From the NCBI GenBank assembly GCA_022605955.1, contig JAKCOZ010000032.1, forward strand, positions 2,418,001 to 2,482,000: a DNA stretch of 64,000 nucleotides, read 5' to 3'. Both the position numbers and the translations under genes were made by a program. This document shows, one piece after another, positions 10,055 to 23,382 of this stretch. The stretch comes from Rallus limicola (lineage: Eukaryota > Chordata > Aves > Gruiformes > Rallidae). The number at the start of each line of letters is the position of its first letter. The stretch's first letter is position 1. Under the pieces are notes generated by a model. The model saw only the letters and a list, made by a program, of their open reading frames with translations. It was not told where the DNA came from and ran no database searches.

Positions 10055-10360
10055 GCATCGCCGGACGGACGGGACGGGACGGGACAGACTCCGGCCGCGC
10101 CGGAGTAGAAGGTTGTTTCTCAAGGGAACTACTTTTAAGCGACTAATTGCAGTACGTTACTGTGTTGTGAATACTCGAGCTGGCACTTAGCTGTACATAA
10201 CGCTGGGACTTCTTAATGACTATTTTGTTTTTTCTCCTGAGGGTGCTGCCTTGTGCTCTTCAAGCCGTGACTGTGACTTTATACACACTGGGTTTTTAAA
10301 TCTGGGTCAAAGGGATGCGACCGTCCATTCGCAAGTGAATAAACTGTTCTTTGAAATCAG
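10055..10360 (+). other. DKK1: DKK1 3-prime UTR
   Basis: The UTR begins GC-rich with a GGGAC tandem at 10071-10085 and becomes AT-richer. A Pumilio response element TGTACATA is at 10192-10199. The first poly(A) signal is at 10338-10343; a second AATAAA at 10752-10757 could extend the UTR by about 400 bases. Confidence 0.65.
10338..10343 (+). terminator. DKK1: Poly(A) signal of DKK1
   Basis: AATAAA lies 284 bases after the stop codon and is followed about 100 bases later by a polypurine G/A tract (about 10445-10476) of the kind that can pause polymerase and aid termination. An alternative AATAAA is at 10752-10757. Confidence 0.65.
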
Positions 10361-11884
10361 CCTGAGATGCCTGCGCCGTCCCTGCCCGTGTGCGGTCCCT
10401 CCCTGCCCCACGGGAGGGGAGCTGGGGTGGAAATGCTCAAAGTCTGGGGGGGGGGAGGAAGGGAAGGAAGGGAAGGGGTGGCTCATCACCAGCACCCCAG
10501 ATGAAAGGCAGTTTGGTTATCACTAGGATTTAGGGTGTGCCACAGTAGCCAGAGGATGCGGGTGCCAAGGACGGGCACAGTGGCGGGTGTGGGGTGTGGG
10601 GAAGGGCAAGCGGGGGCGAAACACCCTCCTGCCTGATTCGTTCCCATGGGAGGGGCTGTGCTGGCCTGCGGCACGTGGCCGACCACGGGATGGGTGCTGA
10701 GGAGGATGGTGATCTCAACCACTCCACCAGTGCAATCTTTGCTCTATGCACAATAAAGACTTTACTTTTCACTTCACCTTGCAGCCTCTTACCGTGTGAG
10801 TTTGCTCCCTTTAGATTGGCCTGAAGGGAGGGAAAAGCTGCAAGCACGGATGGGGTGGGGGTTTTGTCCCCTGCTTTTTTCAGCTTCTAATCCTGTCCAA
10901 AACAGGGTTGTAGATGTGCATGAAGCAAGAGCAGAGGCCATGTCACGCAGCATGGCTTGGGCACCTGTCTTGGTGTGGTCAGGCAGGATGCAGAAGCTTC
11001 CCCAAACCAGGAGGGCAAAACACTGATGCTCCTTAAACCACCAAATGCACCAGGGGGGTTGTACCCATGGCACTACTCACTGCAGCCAAGAAGAGGCTGC
11101 TCTAGCACAAGGGACTGCAGCTGGAGCTGTGGATGCTGTAAACTGAATAGTGACCAGCAGATCAGTGATGGCATATGGTGATGTCACTGGATGACACCGC
11201 TTTAAAACTCACTGTCTCAGGTCTTCCTGGTGTTGCAGCATGAGCTGAGGTTTGAAGCAGCCGCCTGAAAAAGTTCATGACTCAAAGGCTCGAGTTTCAT
11301 GCCTTAATTACTGCATGAGGCTTTAAAAACTGGGACACATTTCACCCCTGGTGCATACAGAGCACTGTGGATTGGTTTAGGGATTTTTCTTCATACATTT
11401 ACAGCACCGTCCTTCCCAGCTTGACCAATGCAGCTCTGGCACCTCTGGAGGCAGTAAAAAAAAACCAAACTTGCTTGTGGTGCATTGAATAGCAATTACA
11501 CATCTTTTCGGTGCAGGATTACACTGTATTAAGTCTTGCCTGCTTGCAGGGGGGCTCAGGTGGACACAGAGCTTGGCATTGTCGCACCCAGCTCTGTCCT
11601 TGCAGACAGGTTTTTAGCACCAGGATGGCCTTGCAGTGACACCCAGCACTCTGCCACACTTCAGGCACCTTAATAAAGTGATTATTTCAGTCTGAAAAAC
11701 CCTGTTAGTACTGTGTTCTCCGTCCTCTTTTGTTTCAGGCAGTTTGGCCCTCTCCATTCTTGCCTGCATGGACCAGAAGTTACTTACACCTTCATACTCT
11801 TCACTTTCCCAGTCTAGGGGAAAGGGGGAAGAAAATAAAAACAAAGCAAAGGAAGAGAGCGTGTTATCAGTCCATTTTAGGCAA
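10361..11884. other. Intergenic region downstream of DKK1
   Basis: There is no supportable gene. It contains the G/A polypurine tract (about 10445-10476) and the alternative poly(A) signal at 10752-10757. The remainder looks like unique sequence. Confidence 0.6.
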
Positions 11885-12724
11885 GAGGTGCTGCCACTGT
11901 GCTGCCATCCAGAGAGACCTGGACAGGCTGGAGACCTGGGCAGGGAGAAACCAGATGAGGTTCAATAAAAGCAAGTGTAAAGTCTTGCACCTGGGAAGGA
12001 ATAACTGCTGCAATCAGTACAGGCTGGGGGATGACCTGCTGGAGAAGAGCTCTCTGGAGAAGGACCTGGGGGTCCTGGTGGATGACAGGTTGGCCATGAG
12101 CCAGCAGTGTGCCCTGGGGCTGAGAGAGCCAATGGGACCTAGGGGGCATCAGGAGGAGTGTGGCCAGCAGGTCAAAGGAGGTGATCCTCCCCCTCTACTC
12201 TGCTCTGGGCAGGCCCCACCTGGAGTGTTGTGTCCAGTTCTGGGCTCCCTGGGATAAAAAGGACAGGGATCTCCTGGAGACAGTCCAGAGGAGGTTACGA
12301 AGATGATTAAGGGCCTGGAGCATCTCCCCTATGAGGAAAGGCTGAGTGAGCTGGGACTGTTCAGTCTAGAGAAGAGAAGACTAAGGGGGGACCTAATTAA
12401 TGTTTATAAATATCTTAAGCATGGCATGCAGGAGGAATTGGCCAGCCCCTTTTCAGTGTCTGTGGAGACAGGACAAGGGGCAATGGCTGCAAGTTGGAGC
12501 ATATGAAGTTCCGCACCAACATGGGGAAGAACTTTTCCATAGTGAGTGTGACAGAGCCTGGGACAGGCTGCCCAGGGAGGTGGTGGAGTCTCCTTCTCTG
12601 GAGATATTCAAGACCTGTCTGGATGCCTCCCTGTGCAATATGAGCTGGGGAGCTGCTTTGGCAGGGGAGTTGGATCTGATGATCTCTCGAGGTCCCTTCC
12701 AACCCCTACGATTCTGTGATTCAG
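11885..12724 (+). mobile_element. CR1 LINE, 5-prime truncated, RT C-terminal part plus 3-prime UTR
   Basis: The sense strand encodes the end of the CR1 reverse-transcriptase ORF: readable peptide pieces are [30 protein letters not shown] and [13 protein letters not shown], then frameshifts. The 3-prime UTR ends GTCCCTTCCAACCCCTACGA followed by a single ATTCTGTG repeat. It lacks endonuclease and catalytic RT motifs and is dead. It is very similar to the copy at 13330-14233. Confidence 0.93.
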
Positions 12725-13329
12725 GTCAGTGCTGTCTGATGCAAGGAGCAAGAGACCTTTGATGCAGAGGCTGCATCTGTCTCCCGTGCCCATCACCAGT
12801 AGGATGGATGCCCACAAGGCAGATCACCGGAATAATCAGTTTTGTGGCCGGATTTCACAAAAGCAATGGCTCGGTGGTCTGGGGTTTCTTTTCCTCCCCC
12901 TTCGCACACCTCATTGAGCAGCCAGGATCTCTTCCCATTTCTGCCCCATCCCACCTTTCAGGGTTTGTTCATTAAGTAGAGCAACATCCCTTAGGGAGAG
13001 GAAGAAAAAAAAGAAAATGAAAAAGATGACAGTATGACCTCATGTCTGTTAAGACTTAAAAAAAACCACCCACAACACCCCTTTTGTTTTTAAGGGAGAG
13101 ATTTTTCAGCCTTCCCTCTGCCCTGTGCATTGCTCAGCCTCCACAACCTGTGTCCACCCTAGTTTTCCAGCAGCCTGAGAAGTCCAAATATTTCTTCAGT
13201 GCCAACAGCAGCTCAAAACCAGTGATAAATGGAAGATGAGTGGGAGCATCAGGGTGCCTTAGGAATAAACAGACATCATGTCTGTACTGTATTCATCTCC
13301 TCTCCAGTGGATGCTCCATACTACAGAAA
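12725..13329. other. Unique spacer between two CR1 copies
   Basis: I see no gene or repeat in this 0.6-kb spacer apart from short A-rich runs near 13007-13025. Its sequence shows that the two flanking CR1 copies are separate insertions or have diverged flanks. Confidence 0.5.
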
Positions 13330-14233
13330 TAGGGGGAATAGTGCCCACCCTCAACAAGTGCCGATGATGCAAAGCTGGGAGGAGTGGCTGACACGCAGGA
13401 CACTGCACTGCCATCCAGAGAGACCTGGACAGGCTGGAGACCTGGGCAGGGAGAAACCAGATGAGGTTCAACAAAAGCAAGTGTAAAGTCTTGCACCTGG
13501 GAAGGAACAACCTTTGTATCAGTACAGGCTGGGGGATGACCTGCTGGAGAAGAGTTCTCAAGGAGGACCTGGGGGTCCTGGTGGATGACAGGTTGGCCAT
13601 GAGCCAGCAGTGTGCCCTGGGGGCTGAGAGAGCCAATGGGATCCTGGGGGACATCAGGAGGAGTGTGGCCAGCAGGTCAAAGGAGGTGATCCTTCCCCTC
13701 TACTCTGCCTTGGTCAGGCCCCACCTGGAGTATTGTGTCCAGTTCTGGGCTCCCTGGGATAAAAAGGACAGGATCTCCTGGAGACAGTCCAGAGGAGGGC
13801 AACGAAGATGATTAAGGGCCTGGAACATCTCCCCTATGAGGAAAGGCTGAGTGAGCTGGGACTGTTCAGCCTGGAGAAAAGAAGACTGAGGGGGAACCTA
13901 ATTAATGTTTATAAATATCTTAAGCATGGGATGCAGGGGGAATTGACCAGCCCCTTTTCAGTGTCTGTGGAGACAGGACAAGGGGCAATGGCTGCAAATT
14001 AGAGCATAGGAAGTTCCGCACCAACATGGGGAAGAACTTTTCCCCAGTGAGGGTGACAGAGCTCTGGGACAGGCTGCCCAGGGAGGTGGTGGAGTCTCCT
14101 TCTCTGGAGATATTCCAGACCCATCTGGACACCGACCTGTGTGACCTGTCCTAGGGAGCTGCTTTGGCAGGGGGGTTGGACCCGATGATCTCTGGAGGTC
14201 CCTTCCAACCCCTACAGCTCTGTGATTCTGTGA
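13330..14233 (+). mobile_element. CR1 LINE, 5-prime truncated, same subfamily
   Basis: This copy reaches slightly further upstream than its neighbour, including a diverged GCCGATGATGCAAAGCTGGG that corresponds to the RT F/Y-A-D-D-T-K-L region. The ORF pieces [16 protein letters not shown] and [20 protein letters not shown] are readable but interrupted. It ends in ATTCTGTGA. It is separated by about 600 bases from, and parallel to, the copy at 11885-12724. Confidence 0.93.
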
Positions 14234-14259
14234 AATGCCTGAATTAATGCATACAACCT

Positions 14260-14260
14260 A

Positions 14261-14292
<32 letters not shown>
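14260..14292. repeat. AT dinucleotide microsatellite grading into GTAT
   Basis: About eleven AT units are followed by a few GTAT units, 27 bases after the end of a CR1 copy. Confidence 0.9.
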
Positions 14293-17200
14293 GAAATTGA
14301 ACATGTATTTCTCTGACTAGGAAAAGATGGGATGTGGCAAAGCCCTGGACTTTGAACTGCCTGGTGCGTCTAGATCTGGACCTCATGCTCCAGTCCAAGG
14401 AGAAGAGCCAGAAGTGGAGCATCCAGGTGGGCCAGCTCCTCATCCCCCCCTTGCAGAATATTGACGCTATAGCTTCCTCCATACCTTGCACTTCAGATAC
14501 ACTGCAGCCCTGCCAATCCCAAGTGGTTTGTTACTATTTTAATTTATTTTTTTATTCTCCACCCCAAAATAGCTTTTTTTTTTTTTTTTCCCTCTTCCCC
14601 CCCCAGTGCCTGACTTGTGTCCCTAATTAACACCTTGAGGGGAGGTGTGTGAGGATAACTGGGATACTTAAGGAGGGCACTTCTAGGCAGAGCTTCTAAT
14701 CTACCTCTCAGTGAGGGAGGGGACCCATTAGCAGGTGATTTAAGTGAGTAATAAGTCCATCAACATGCAAATGGCTGTGGGCTGATGAAAGGGTTGGCTG
14801 GGGAGGGTGAGAGCTGGAGTTGGGCCACAAAGGGATGTTAAGCCTTCCCCCTCTGACCATCTGGCAGGGGTATTCCCCGCCGCTCCAAATCCCAGATCTG
14901 AGGGGCTGCGTGAGTCAAGAGAAGCAGCTGTAGGTGAATGGATGGATGTTGTGGAGTGGGGTGAGGAGTCAGCGTGAATTTTGCATGAGAAAGTGGTGCT
15001 TTGCCAGTCTAGGGGAAGAAGTTAAAGAAATCAACAAGGAGGTAGAGGAAGGTGGTCCAGCTGCTTGCAAAGACCTTGGTGAGGAGCCTCACCAGAGGGA
15101 TGAAACTGCTGCTGGAGAAAACAAAGGTTTCTCCCTTTTAAATAACTGGCACGGGAGCTAATTCTTATTGGTTGTGGTGTAAGGAGGTGATGGCATCCTA
15201 GAAGGATGGATATTTGGACTTGGGATTTTTGGTTATATATTTTTTTTAAATGTAGTTCTGTGGGTCAGACTTAGATTTGGGATGGGTAAATCTAGGGAGA
15301 AAAAAAAAAATAGATGTATTTAAAATCCCAATATCAGGATGATATGGCAATGCAAAGTGACTCCAGAAGCATGTTTTGTAGCAAATCTATGAAAGAACAA
15401 AGGATAAGGAGGTGAGGACATGCTCCTGTACAAGGAAGGGTTTGGCAGCTCTTCTCAGCTGGGAAAAAGATGACTAAGGGAGGGTATGAGACATCTGCAA
15501 ATCTGTAAACAATGCCGAGGAGGTGACCAAGGGGTTGTTTTTGTTTCTTACAGTGCAAGAAGGAGATGGACAGTTTGGCCAGCTGGTTTAAAACAAACGT
15601 GGCACACGGCCAAGTTGTGTAACTGGTGGCCACAAAATGAAAACTCATAAATTAAGTCATGTGGGGAATGAGACAAATTCATAGAAATATAGAGGTTTGG
15701 GTGCAATGATGGGCTGAGGAAATCTCTACATGCTGATTATTAGCTGTAGGAAAGTCTACACTCTAAGTGTCTGGGGTTGAGTTTTTTTAATTATTACTTT
15801 TGGTTTGGTTTTCTTGAGTATTACCTCCTTAAGGTCTGGCTGTTTCCTTTTGGAGAATACAATCTGGGGCTGCAAGTAAGTGGGTGTCACAACCACAGGG
15901 AAATGTTGGTCAACTTTTAGTTTAAAACTAAACTAAAACTAAATAGATAAACCTTCTTTAAAATGTGTAATTGGTTCAAGATGCTAATTTTTGAGAAGAA
16001 GAATTGATTGTGCAAGAGCTCCATTGCTGGAAGCACAACCCTGGCGAGTCAACAGTGGCTTGGAGGCTTGTCTCCCCCTCTGTCTTAATGTTCTTGTTGA
16101 AATGACGTCCTGAAACTCCAGGCTGACATGACCAGCACATCCTCTGTCTGTATTTGTCATGCCAGAGAAGGACTTCTTGTCCTTTTTGCTGTAAGGTGGG
16201 TGCACTTTCAAAAACCCCCAAAAGCAGTATTTAGTTTTACTCTGCTACTTCATATTCCTGGTTTCTATGAGATTGGCCTGGAAATATATCAATTGGCCTG
16301 AAAAATATACCAACACCATCAGAAATTGCTAGTGAATGGAAAGCCTTCTTCTGTCAAAGTGTGGAAAAACATGTTCAAAAATTGTTTTACTACTTTTTTT
16401 AAACCTGAAAGTCAATTCACCACAGATGAAAGTATTTTTGGATTGTTTTGAGCTTGTGCCTTAACATTAATTCTCTATTTTCTACTGATCTCTAGGGGTT
16501 TTGTAGCTTTACAGCCAGGTTTGTGGTGGTACTTCAAAATGACAACTTCACAGCCTGGTAAGAAGTTAGATAATCCTGGTCAGGTTGGACCCAGACTTCA
16601 CACATCTTTTTCTGAATAATTGGATTCACACAAGGAACTGTAATAATTTGATTTACTTTAGCTTGCATGTTGGAGAAGCACCTCTCCATTGACATATAGC
16701 TGGTGAGAAAGGAGGGTATAAAAGGTCCTGTCACAGTCTATTTTTTAAGAAGTGTGGAGACCCTCCCTTGAGGGCTCCTCTAATGAAAAACAGGTTTTTT
16801 GCATCCACTGTCAAGTTGAGGCCACTTCATCTCCAGGAGAACCTTGGGAAGGTTTAGGCAAATGGCAGCTCTTTCTCAGCTTGTGAGAGCAGGCAGTGGT
16901 CCATGGGATATGGGTTGGGAAGTGAAGTGAAATGTTAATGGCACTCATTTCCATCATAAATGTCTCCTGGGGTCTCTGCTGTTGACTCTTTAACTTCCAC
17001 CTGAACAGGTCTCTGCTAACTTTAGGTGGCTCTGAACTACCCATCCTCACAAAGGACTGGTCTGTGCAGATCCTTCCCTATCAGTGGCTTTGCTGTCCCA
17101 GACATCTCACATCAGCGAGGCTTTAGCTGCCTTAGCCAGGAGAAATGCCTGACCATAAATGATCATGAGAGAAACATAATTTCCTCTGGCTGTAGGCCAG

Positions 17201-20200
17201 CCTGCATGGGGAATGAGTGATAGCCACGATATCAACGAGCCCAGATCTTTTCCCTATTAGGAGACCTGCATCTTGCATACCACAACCCATGGGTGGCATT
17301 CAGAGAGGAGGTCAGGGGGAAAAGCCTGGACCTGTTTTCCGATGGGACTTTATTTCGTTCCCATCTACAGGACTCTTGAGCTTTCAGTGTAAAACACCAA
17401 TCCTTTGTACACAAATATGCTTCTAAGTTTAGCTCTTCAATTTTCTTTTTAAGACTATCAGGCTTACAGGGTGTATAATACTTTCACTTGGGTGCCTTTG
17501 CTAAGGGAACAGCCTGACCTCTCTGTCCCTGGACTGGTTGGGGCCAACGCCTTCATCCCAGGCAGTGCTCTTCCTACTCAAACTCAGTCCTGTCCCAGAG
17601 CATTTATGTGAATTTTAGAGAAGGCTTAGTGGTGAAAGATGTTGTCTTGGCTTCCTTTTGTCAAGAGAAGGCACTGTTATGAGGGATTTTGAAGCATTTT
17701 GTCCCATAGTGTCTTAGGAAGAGATTGCAGTTCCTCCTTGGAGTGGAGTCCCTTTGGAAGCAGATGTGGACTTTCTAGTCTGGGAAACCTGACCACATGC
17801 CAGTCATCTACACTACTCTTAGCAGAACAATAAATGCCAGTCTGGAGCTGGACACCCTTTGCCTGACCCACTACTACTTCCATCAGAAAGGCAGCAGTAC
17901 TTGTTGGAAGCAGTTGCTGTCTGCCTATTTTTCTGAGCAACTAGAAAGCAGTGGGAATACAAAAAAAAACCCCAACCCAACCTCCCCCCCCCCAAAATTA
18001 TTGATGTGCTTTAATCATTGTTGTAGGATTTCATGTCTTCTTGGGAACTCCGAAGCTGAGAGCAGCACAAGTTCAACGTTACAGAAAGCTAGCAACTAAT
18101 TTCCAGAACTGTAAGTAACTTGTATTTATGTTGGTTTACATACCATGTTCTTAAAAATAAAAAATAAATTAAAAAAGTTAAAAAACCACTTGTTAGCTGA
18201 AGTGTTGTACTGAGAAAAGATGGCCCCAGCTTCCTTCTAATCTGTCAAGCTCATTTGGATCCCTTTTTAATCCATCAAGGTTTTTCTGGACAGCTTAGGA
18301 CAAGAAATCATCACAGCACCTAAATTCTGTCAGGTTCCTTATTATCCAACAAAATAACCTATTTCTGTCTCTGGACTTACTTGTGCCATGTGGACTATAA
18401 ATACCAGCTTAATTTATAATGGTATCATATCATTTTTAAATGCCACAACAGTGACCAGCTGGACAGATTAGTCTTCTCCCTTTCTTCCAGGTTTCATTGC
18501 TTTTTAAAAAGTTGACTGACATGTTGAATGCAGAGTTGTGTGCTGCCCTATAGGTTATGATGTGACCTGTTATTAAAGTTCACCAAATAATTGTCTGAAA
18601 ACTATTGCCAAATGCTCCTAACACTTGGAAGCTGCCTAGTGCCTGGGTTTTTTCAGGCTCTTGAGTAACCCTGGGTATTAGCAGCAGCCCTTGTGTCTGG
18701 ATTTCCGCCATGCTTGTCTGCTCATCTTTGGTTCATGGGTTTGGAACGAGGCCAGGTTCTGCCCTTCGAAGCTTCTGATGTTGCCGGGGGTCCCCTTGGC
18801 ATGTTCTATGGGTGGTGGCATGTCCTAAGTGCTGCTGACATCCTGCCAACTGGGTTGACATGAACATGGCAGTGCAAGAGCCTGGAGAGCTAGATGCTTA
18901 TTCCTTGGCCACCTCGATCCTTTCTTAGATCTGACTCTGTCTTAAGCTGTGGATGTATTTAAAGAAAGAATTAGTAGAGCAAGAGCCTTTAAAAGCTGGA
19001 GTGCTGTTGTCATAACATCTTAGACCTAAACTCTTTTTAATAGTAAGTACCTTATTACTGTTAAAAACCTTCACCATCGTTAAAATTTGAAGACCATTAT
19101 CTGCATCTGTCTCTTACAAAAATAAATGCATTCTGTAGGAGTGCTGGGGAACTCAACAATCCCAATTTCTTCATTTATTCCTTAAATATCATTGAGGCTC
19201 AGGACATTGCTTTCATATATTTTGCTTTTTATTTCTTCCTTGTCAATGTTGTTTTAATAACTTTCAAATCATCTCCAGCTGAGGATTTCACATCTAATGC
19301 TGTAAAACAAGATAAGGAGCAAAGGCACATGCTTCTTGATTTAGCATGAGGTTCTGAGGCTTATCTTTCCAGGCTTGTGTTTTAGGAAGGATGCTGCTGG
19401 GTTTTGTTTAGTACCAGCTTTATATTTTGCAGAGCCACTGAGGTGGGGATTTTTTTGTTGGGTTTTATTTTGTTTTAATACCACTTATGTCTTCTCACTG
19501 AAGCAAACTCAAACCCCTATTGTGATGAGAAAGAGGAATGTATGCAAAACTTCTGGGGGAAAAAAACCAACAACCTATTTCCCTCCCCATGTGACTTGGC
19601 GTGCACACAAGCTACTTGACAGGCATGTGGAAAATAGAGATGAAGAAGAAAAATTGAATGTTACTGAGATCAAGTAGAACAGTGGATTTGGCTGGGGCTT
19701 TGATTTGTTGTTGTTTTGGGGTGGGTTTGTTTTTTTTTTTTTCCAGGAAACAAGCCCACTAGGTCATGATGAGCAGTCATGGTACAGATGGAGCTTTTTA
19801 AAGCACAAATCAGCCTCCCTATCTCCCTTCTTATCATTGGTGAAGCTAAGATGACTGAGGTGGTATTTTGGCAGAGCTAGAGCTTCTGTTGCAACCTCTG
19901 GCTAAAAAAGCTTCTCAAAGCTCTTAAGCTCTCCCTCCCTCATCATTCAGCCTCTGTGTCATGTCATGAATCTGCTCATCTCCACTCTGGTTCCCAGCAC
20001 GTATCCCACGTGGCTGCATCCTTATCCTCTGCTCTTCCACATATTATAGCACTAACCCGGTGGTCTCATTTGCAATACAACAGCAGCTATGGTGTGACTA
20101 TCTACCCTCTGCTCTACTGCTGACTTCTCTCAAACCTCTTCTATCCAACTGGCAAGTGGCTGAAAGGATCCTTTTGTTCTCCTATTTTTGATGGGATGTG

Positions 20201-23200
20201 GTTTCATTGACCCTTTCCTTTCTTTTCTTTCATAGGCCTTTATTCATCCATCAAGCATAGACAGAAATATCTTAACTTTCAAAAAATTCAAACTGACTTG
20301 AGGTTGTGCCATCCCAGTCCCACCTGTTGCCTGACCTTTTAGAGCCTGAACATTGAAAACTTCCAGCATAATAATGATTTTCTGTGCTTTCCATCGCTGG
20401 AAGCTACCCCAGAAACTGCACCACCATCACTTTGCTATCAGCCTTCAGATCACTCCTTAAATACCTGAGAGGTTATCCAAAATAGCCCCAAACTTGCAGA
20501 GTATTGAAGGAAAAAGGGATGCATGCCCAATGGGAGAGAAGAGCTGTCTAGACCTGAAGTGTGCCACCCGCACACGTATATTTGGTAAAAAACAACCCTG
20601 CCTGCTGGATTTTATTTTTCCCACTGAGGTACATGTTGCTCTTAAATAAACATGATTATACCCTACGTGGAGCTGCAGCTTGGTCCAAATGCTAAAAATT
20701 GCAGGCAGAAAGTAGAGACTTCAATTAGATGCACACTGCTCAACAATTTAACTTCTAATTGGGTTGTGGTTATTCCCCAACTAGGAACCAACCCTGTTGT
20801 GTTTAAAGGATTGTCAGTCTAGCAAAACAGCTGAAACAATTTTTTTTTTTAAAGTGAAATGACCAGAAAAAAAAGAGACCTGTGTGGTGCATGTCGAGGA
20901 ACTCACATGCTTGTGTGCCACTTATCTTTAGCTTAGGGTGATTGTACGGCTAGTCTCACCGTCATGGGTCTGATGGTTCAGTTCCACATGTTCTCCTCAA
21001 CTCCATTTCTGTGGCCCCCAGGTTAGTTTTTCTAACCTAATTTGGGTCAGATTTGGTTCCTGATTCAGCTTGTGTTTCAATGCTCTAGGACTGGTGGTTG
21101 GGGGCATCCCAAGAGCATCTTGATTTCTGACCTCTGCAGTCAAAAAAAAAAAATCATCTACTTTATTTTTAGCTAGCAGCAGTACAGCCTCTATCATCTT
21201 CATGCTCTTAATTTTTATCAGTATTTAATTCTTCATGGCTCATTCTGGAAGCAGTAGAACTCAATGTGTGGTTTGCTGTGCCATCAAGGTATGATAGCAA
21301 CCCAGCCATTGTTTCAAATGGTGGAGCACATGTGCATCACAATGAACTTCAGCGTCATGAGAGTTGTGTCAGATGTTGACATAACCTGTTATTCCTCAAA
21401 GCACATCAAGCTGGGTACAGAATGGGAGGAGAATGACAACAGGGCTCAATTTTTTGACAGAATGGCCAAACCACACCAGCCTGTTTTAGTTGAGCTTTGA
21501 GTTTAATTGTGCTCTGGTCTATGGTGGCTTCAGAAGACAAAGTTTTTCCAAGACTCAGGTGGAATGGAGAGGTGGGTTTCAATGGTAACCAGCAAAACTT
21601 TCTAGAGCTGCCCACATGCCCTGAGAAAATATAGGATCCTTTGCATCTACCTGCAACCAGGAATGGGAATAGTCCTTTCCTGCCCTTATTTTCAAGCCAC
21701 ATTTTTCTCCAGCTCAACACACAGAGAATATTTGCCTACTACATTCCTGTGACTAGCAAGGCTCAGTCTTGTACCTGCAGCTCTTACTTAACTGGGTGAA
21801 AGTATGACAGTTTAGGGGGAAAAAAAACCACCCCATAATACATAAGTAAAAGTAGTACATGCATTACATGTTCTTCACATGGTTGCAAGGTAAATTGTGT
21901 GGGTCTATCCTCAGGTCTGCATCCCAGTGGATGTCTAGGAAAGTATTTCACCATTGTGCAGGGGAAGAGAGCACACAAATTGCACCATGTTCAGTTGTGT
22001 TAGGCTGAAATAAAATTCAGCCCTTCTGTCCAAAACCATGTCCCAGCTGCCAGCCCTTCCTCATGTGAGAAGGTTTCACCAGCAAGAAGCACCCCAGAAG
22101 CCACCATGGTCTGGATCTTATCTATTTTGCATTATTCAGCAGAGTTCCGTCCTGTAATTATCTGACTCCTCACCAGCGATGTCCACTTACCCAACACTCT
22201 CATGTGGGGTGGGATAACAATGCCAATGATGGGGTTTTTTGGCCATATTCTTACTCTGAAAGTGAAACTATGCCCTGAGTCTCAGTGGTTGATAGAATGA
22301 ACAGCAAGTGTCTAGCTGCCCTTCTACTGCTCATGAAATAAGGAGTAATGAAGCTGTTGTAAGAAGAGCAGGGCTTTTGGAGAAAGATGTGTAACATATT
22401 TAATGCTGTGGGCAGGTCTCAGTACAGAGCAGAAGGGCAGTCAGTCAAGCCAGCATTTGATGCCCTTTAAAAAAAATTTCTAACATAGGATGAAGATCTT
22501 TTAACTGTAGACTTGGTATCTTTTACTGCATCAGATGATCTGTCACAATTAAAAAAGTTAAATTTTGTACCCCAAGATTATAGGGGATTATAGGGGATTT
22601 TTTTTATTTTGATTTTTTGTGAGATAGGGTTTATTATACTCTACAACTGAATTAAAGCACAGAACAGAAATAATGATTGGATTAAGAAGGGCTTGATGGA
22701 TACATTTAGTCCTAAAAGGCAACACCATAAGATGGCGAGGCGGTGGGGACATTCCTGCTGTGTGGCTGACACCTAGGGATGCTCCCATTTGACGTTGCTT
22801 TCTTGCCAACTGTTGCATGTCTGGGCTTGCAGATTCTTATTTAACACCTGTAATTTTGAAAAAAGGAAACTGTGTGAGAGCAAAGCTCCATGAGGGTCCA
22901 TTCTCTGACTGGGTACAGCACCTGCATGAGTCACTTATAAATTGCAGTGCCACATAGTCATTGCTTAGTCATTATGAATAGCAGTCATTCTGGCAGTGCA
23001 AGATCCAGAGGGCTCCACTGCTACAGCCATCTGGTTGCACAAATCCATCCCTATGTCACTGTATTTGGTGGGGAAAAAAAGAAAGAACTCTTCTCTTGCA
23101 CATAATAGGACTAAGATTAATGTCCAGAACTGCAGGTGAACACACATTATTTATTTATATGTATCTTTTTTTTATGGCAAATATCTTGGAAAGCAAAGCT

Positions 23201-23382
23201 TTGGCTTCTTCTAATATGTATTGTGAGCCTTCGGGTCTGGTATTCAGAGGAGGAACTGGAGACCTACATCCCCTTCAAGGCCACCACTACAAACCAATTG
23301 TCTTCCTGGGGTTTCAAGCAGCAGCAAGGCTGGTGGCCCCAGTTCATTGTCCTGCTCCCTTACAGACTTTCCAGCCTAAAAA
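14293..23382. other. Gene desert, 9 kb
   Basis: No gene or clear mobile element is recognisable. The sequence is AT-leaning, with poly-T and poly-A runs (for example near 14574-14590 and 19729-19742) and a short A/T-rich imperfect dyad near 15918-15935. Open frames here are short, overlapping and featureless. Confidence 0.55.

Larger units (their letters stand above)
7440..10090. other. DKK1: CpG island covering the DKK1 promoter and gene body
   Basis: CpG density and GC content rise sharply from about 7440 and drop after the DKK1 stop codon. The upstream half carries long G runs on the + strand (7674-7682, 7787-7798, 7975-7984, 8323-8337) and one very long C run (8420-8440). Extended open frames on both strands here (up to about 230 codons) result from the lack of A/T-rich stop codons and are not genes. 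Confidence 0.9.

Noticed and set aside
9150..10190. A 346-codon + strand open frame through DKK1
   Set aside because: It reads across DKK1 introns and in the wrong frame for most exons; the spliced DKK1 model accounts for the conserved cysteine pattern.
15918..15948. A/T-rich dyad TTTAGTTT-AAACTAAA with repeated ACTAAA
   Set aside because: Low complexity and short; such dyads are expected by chance in AT-rich intergenic sequence.
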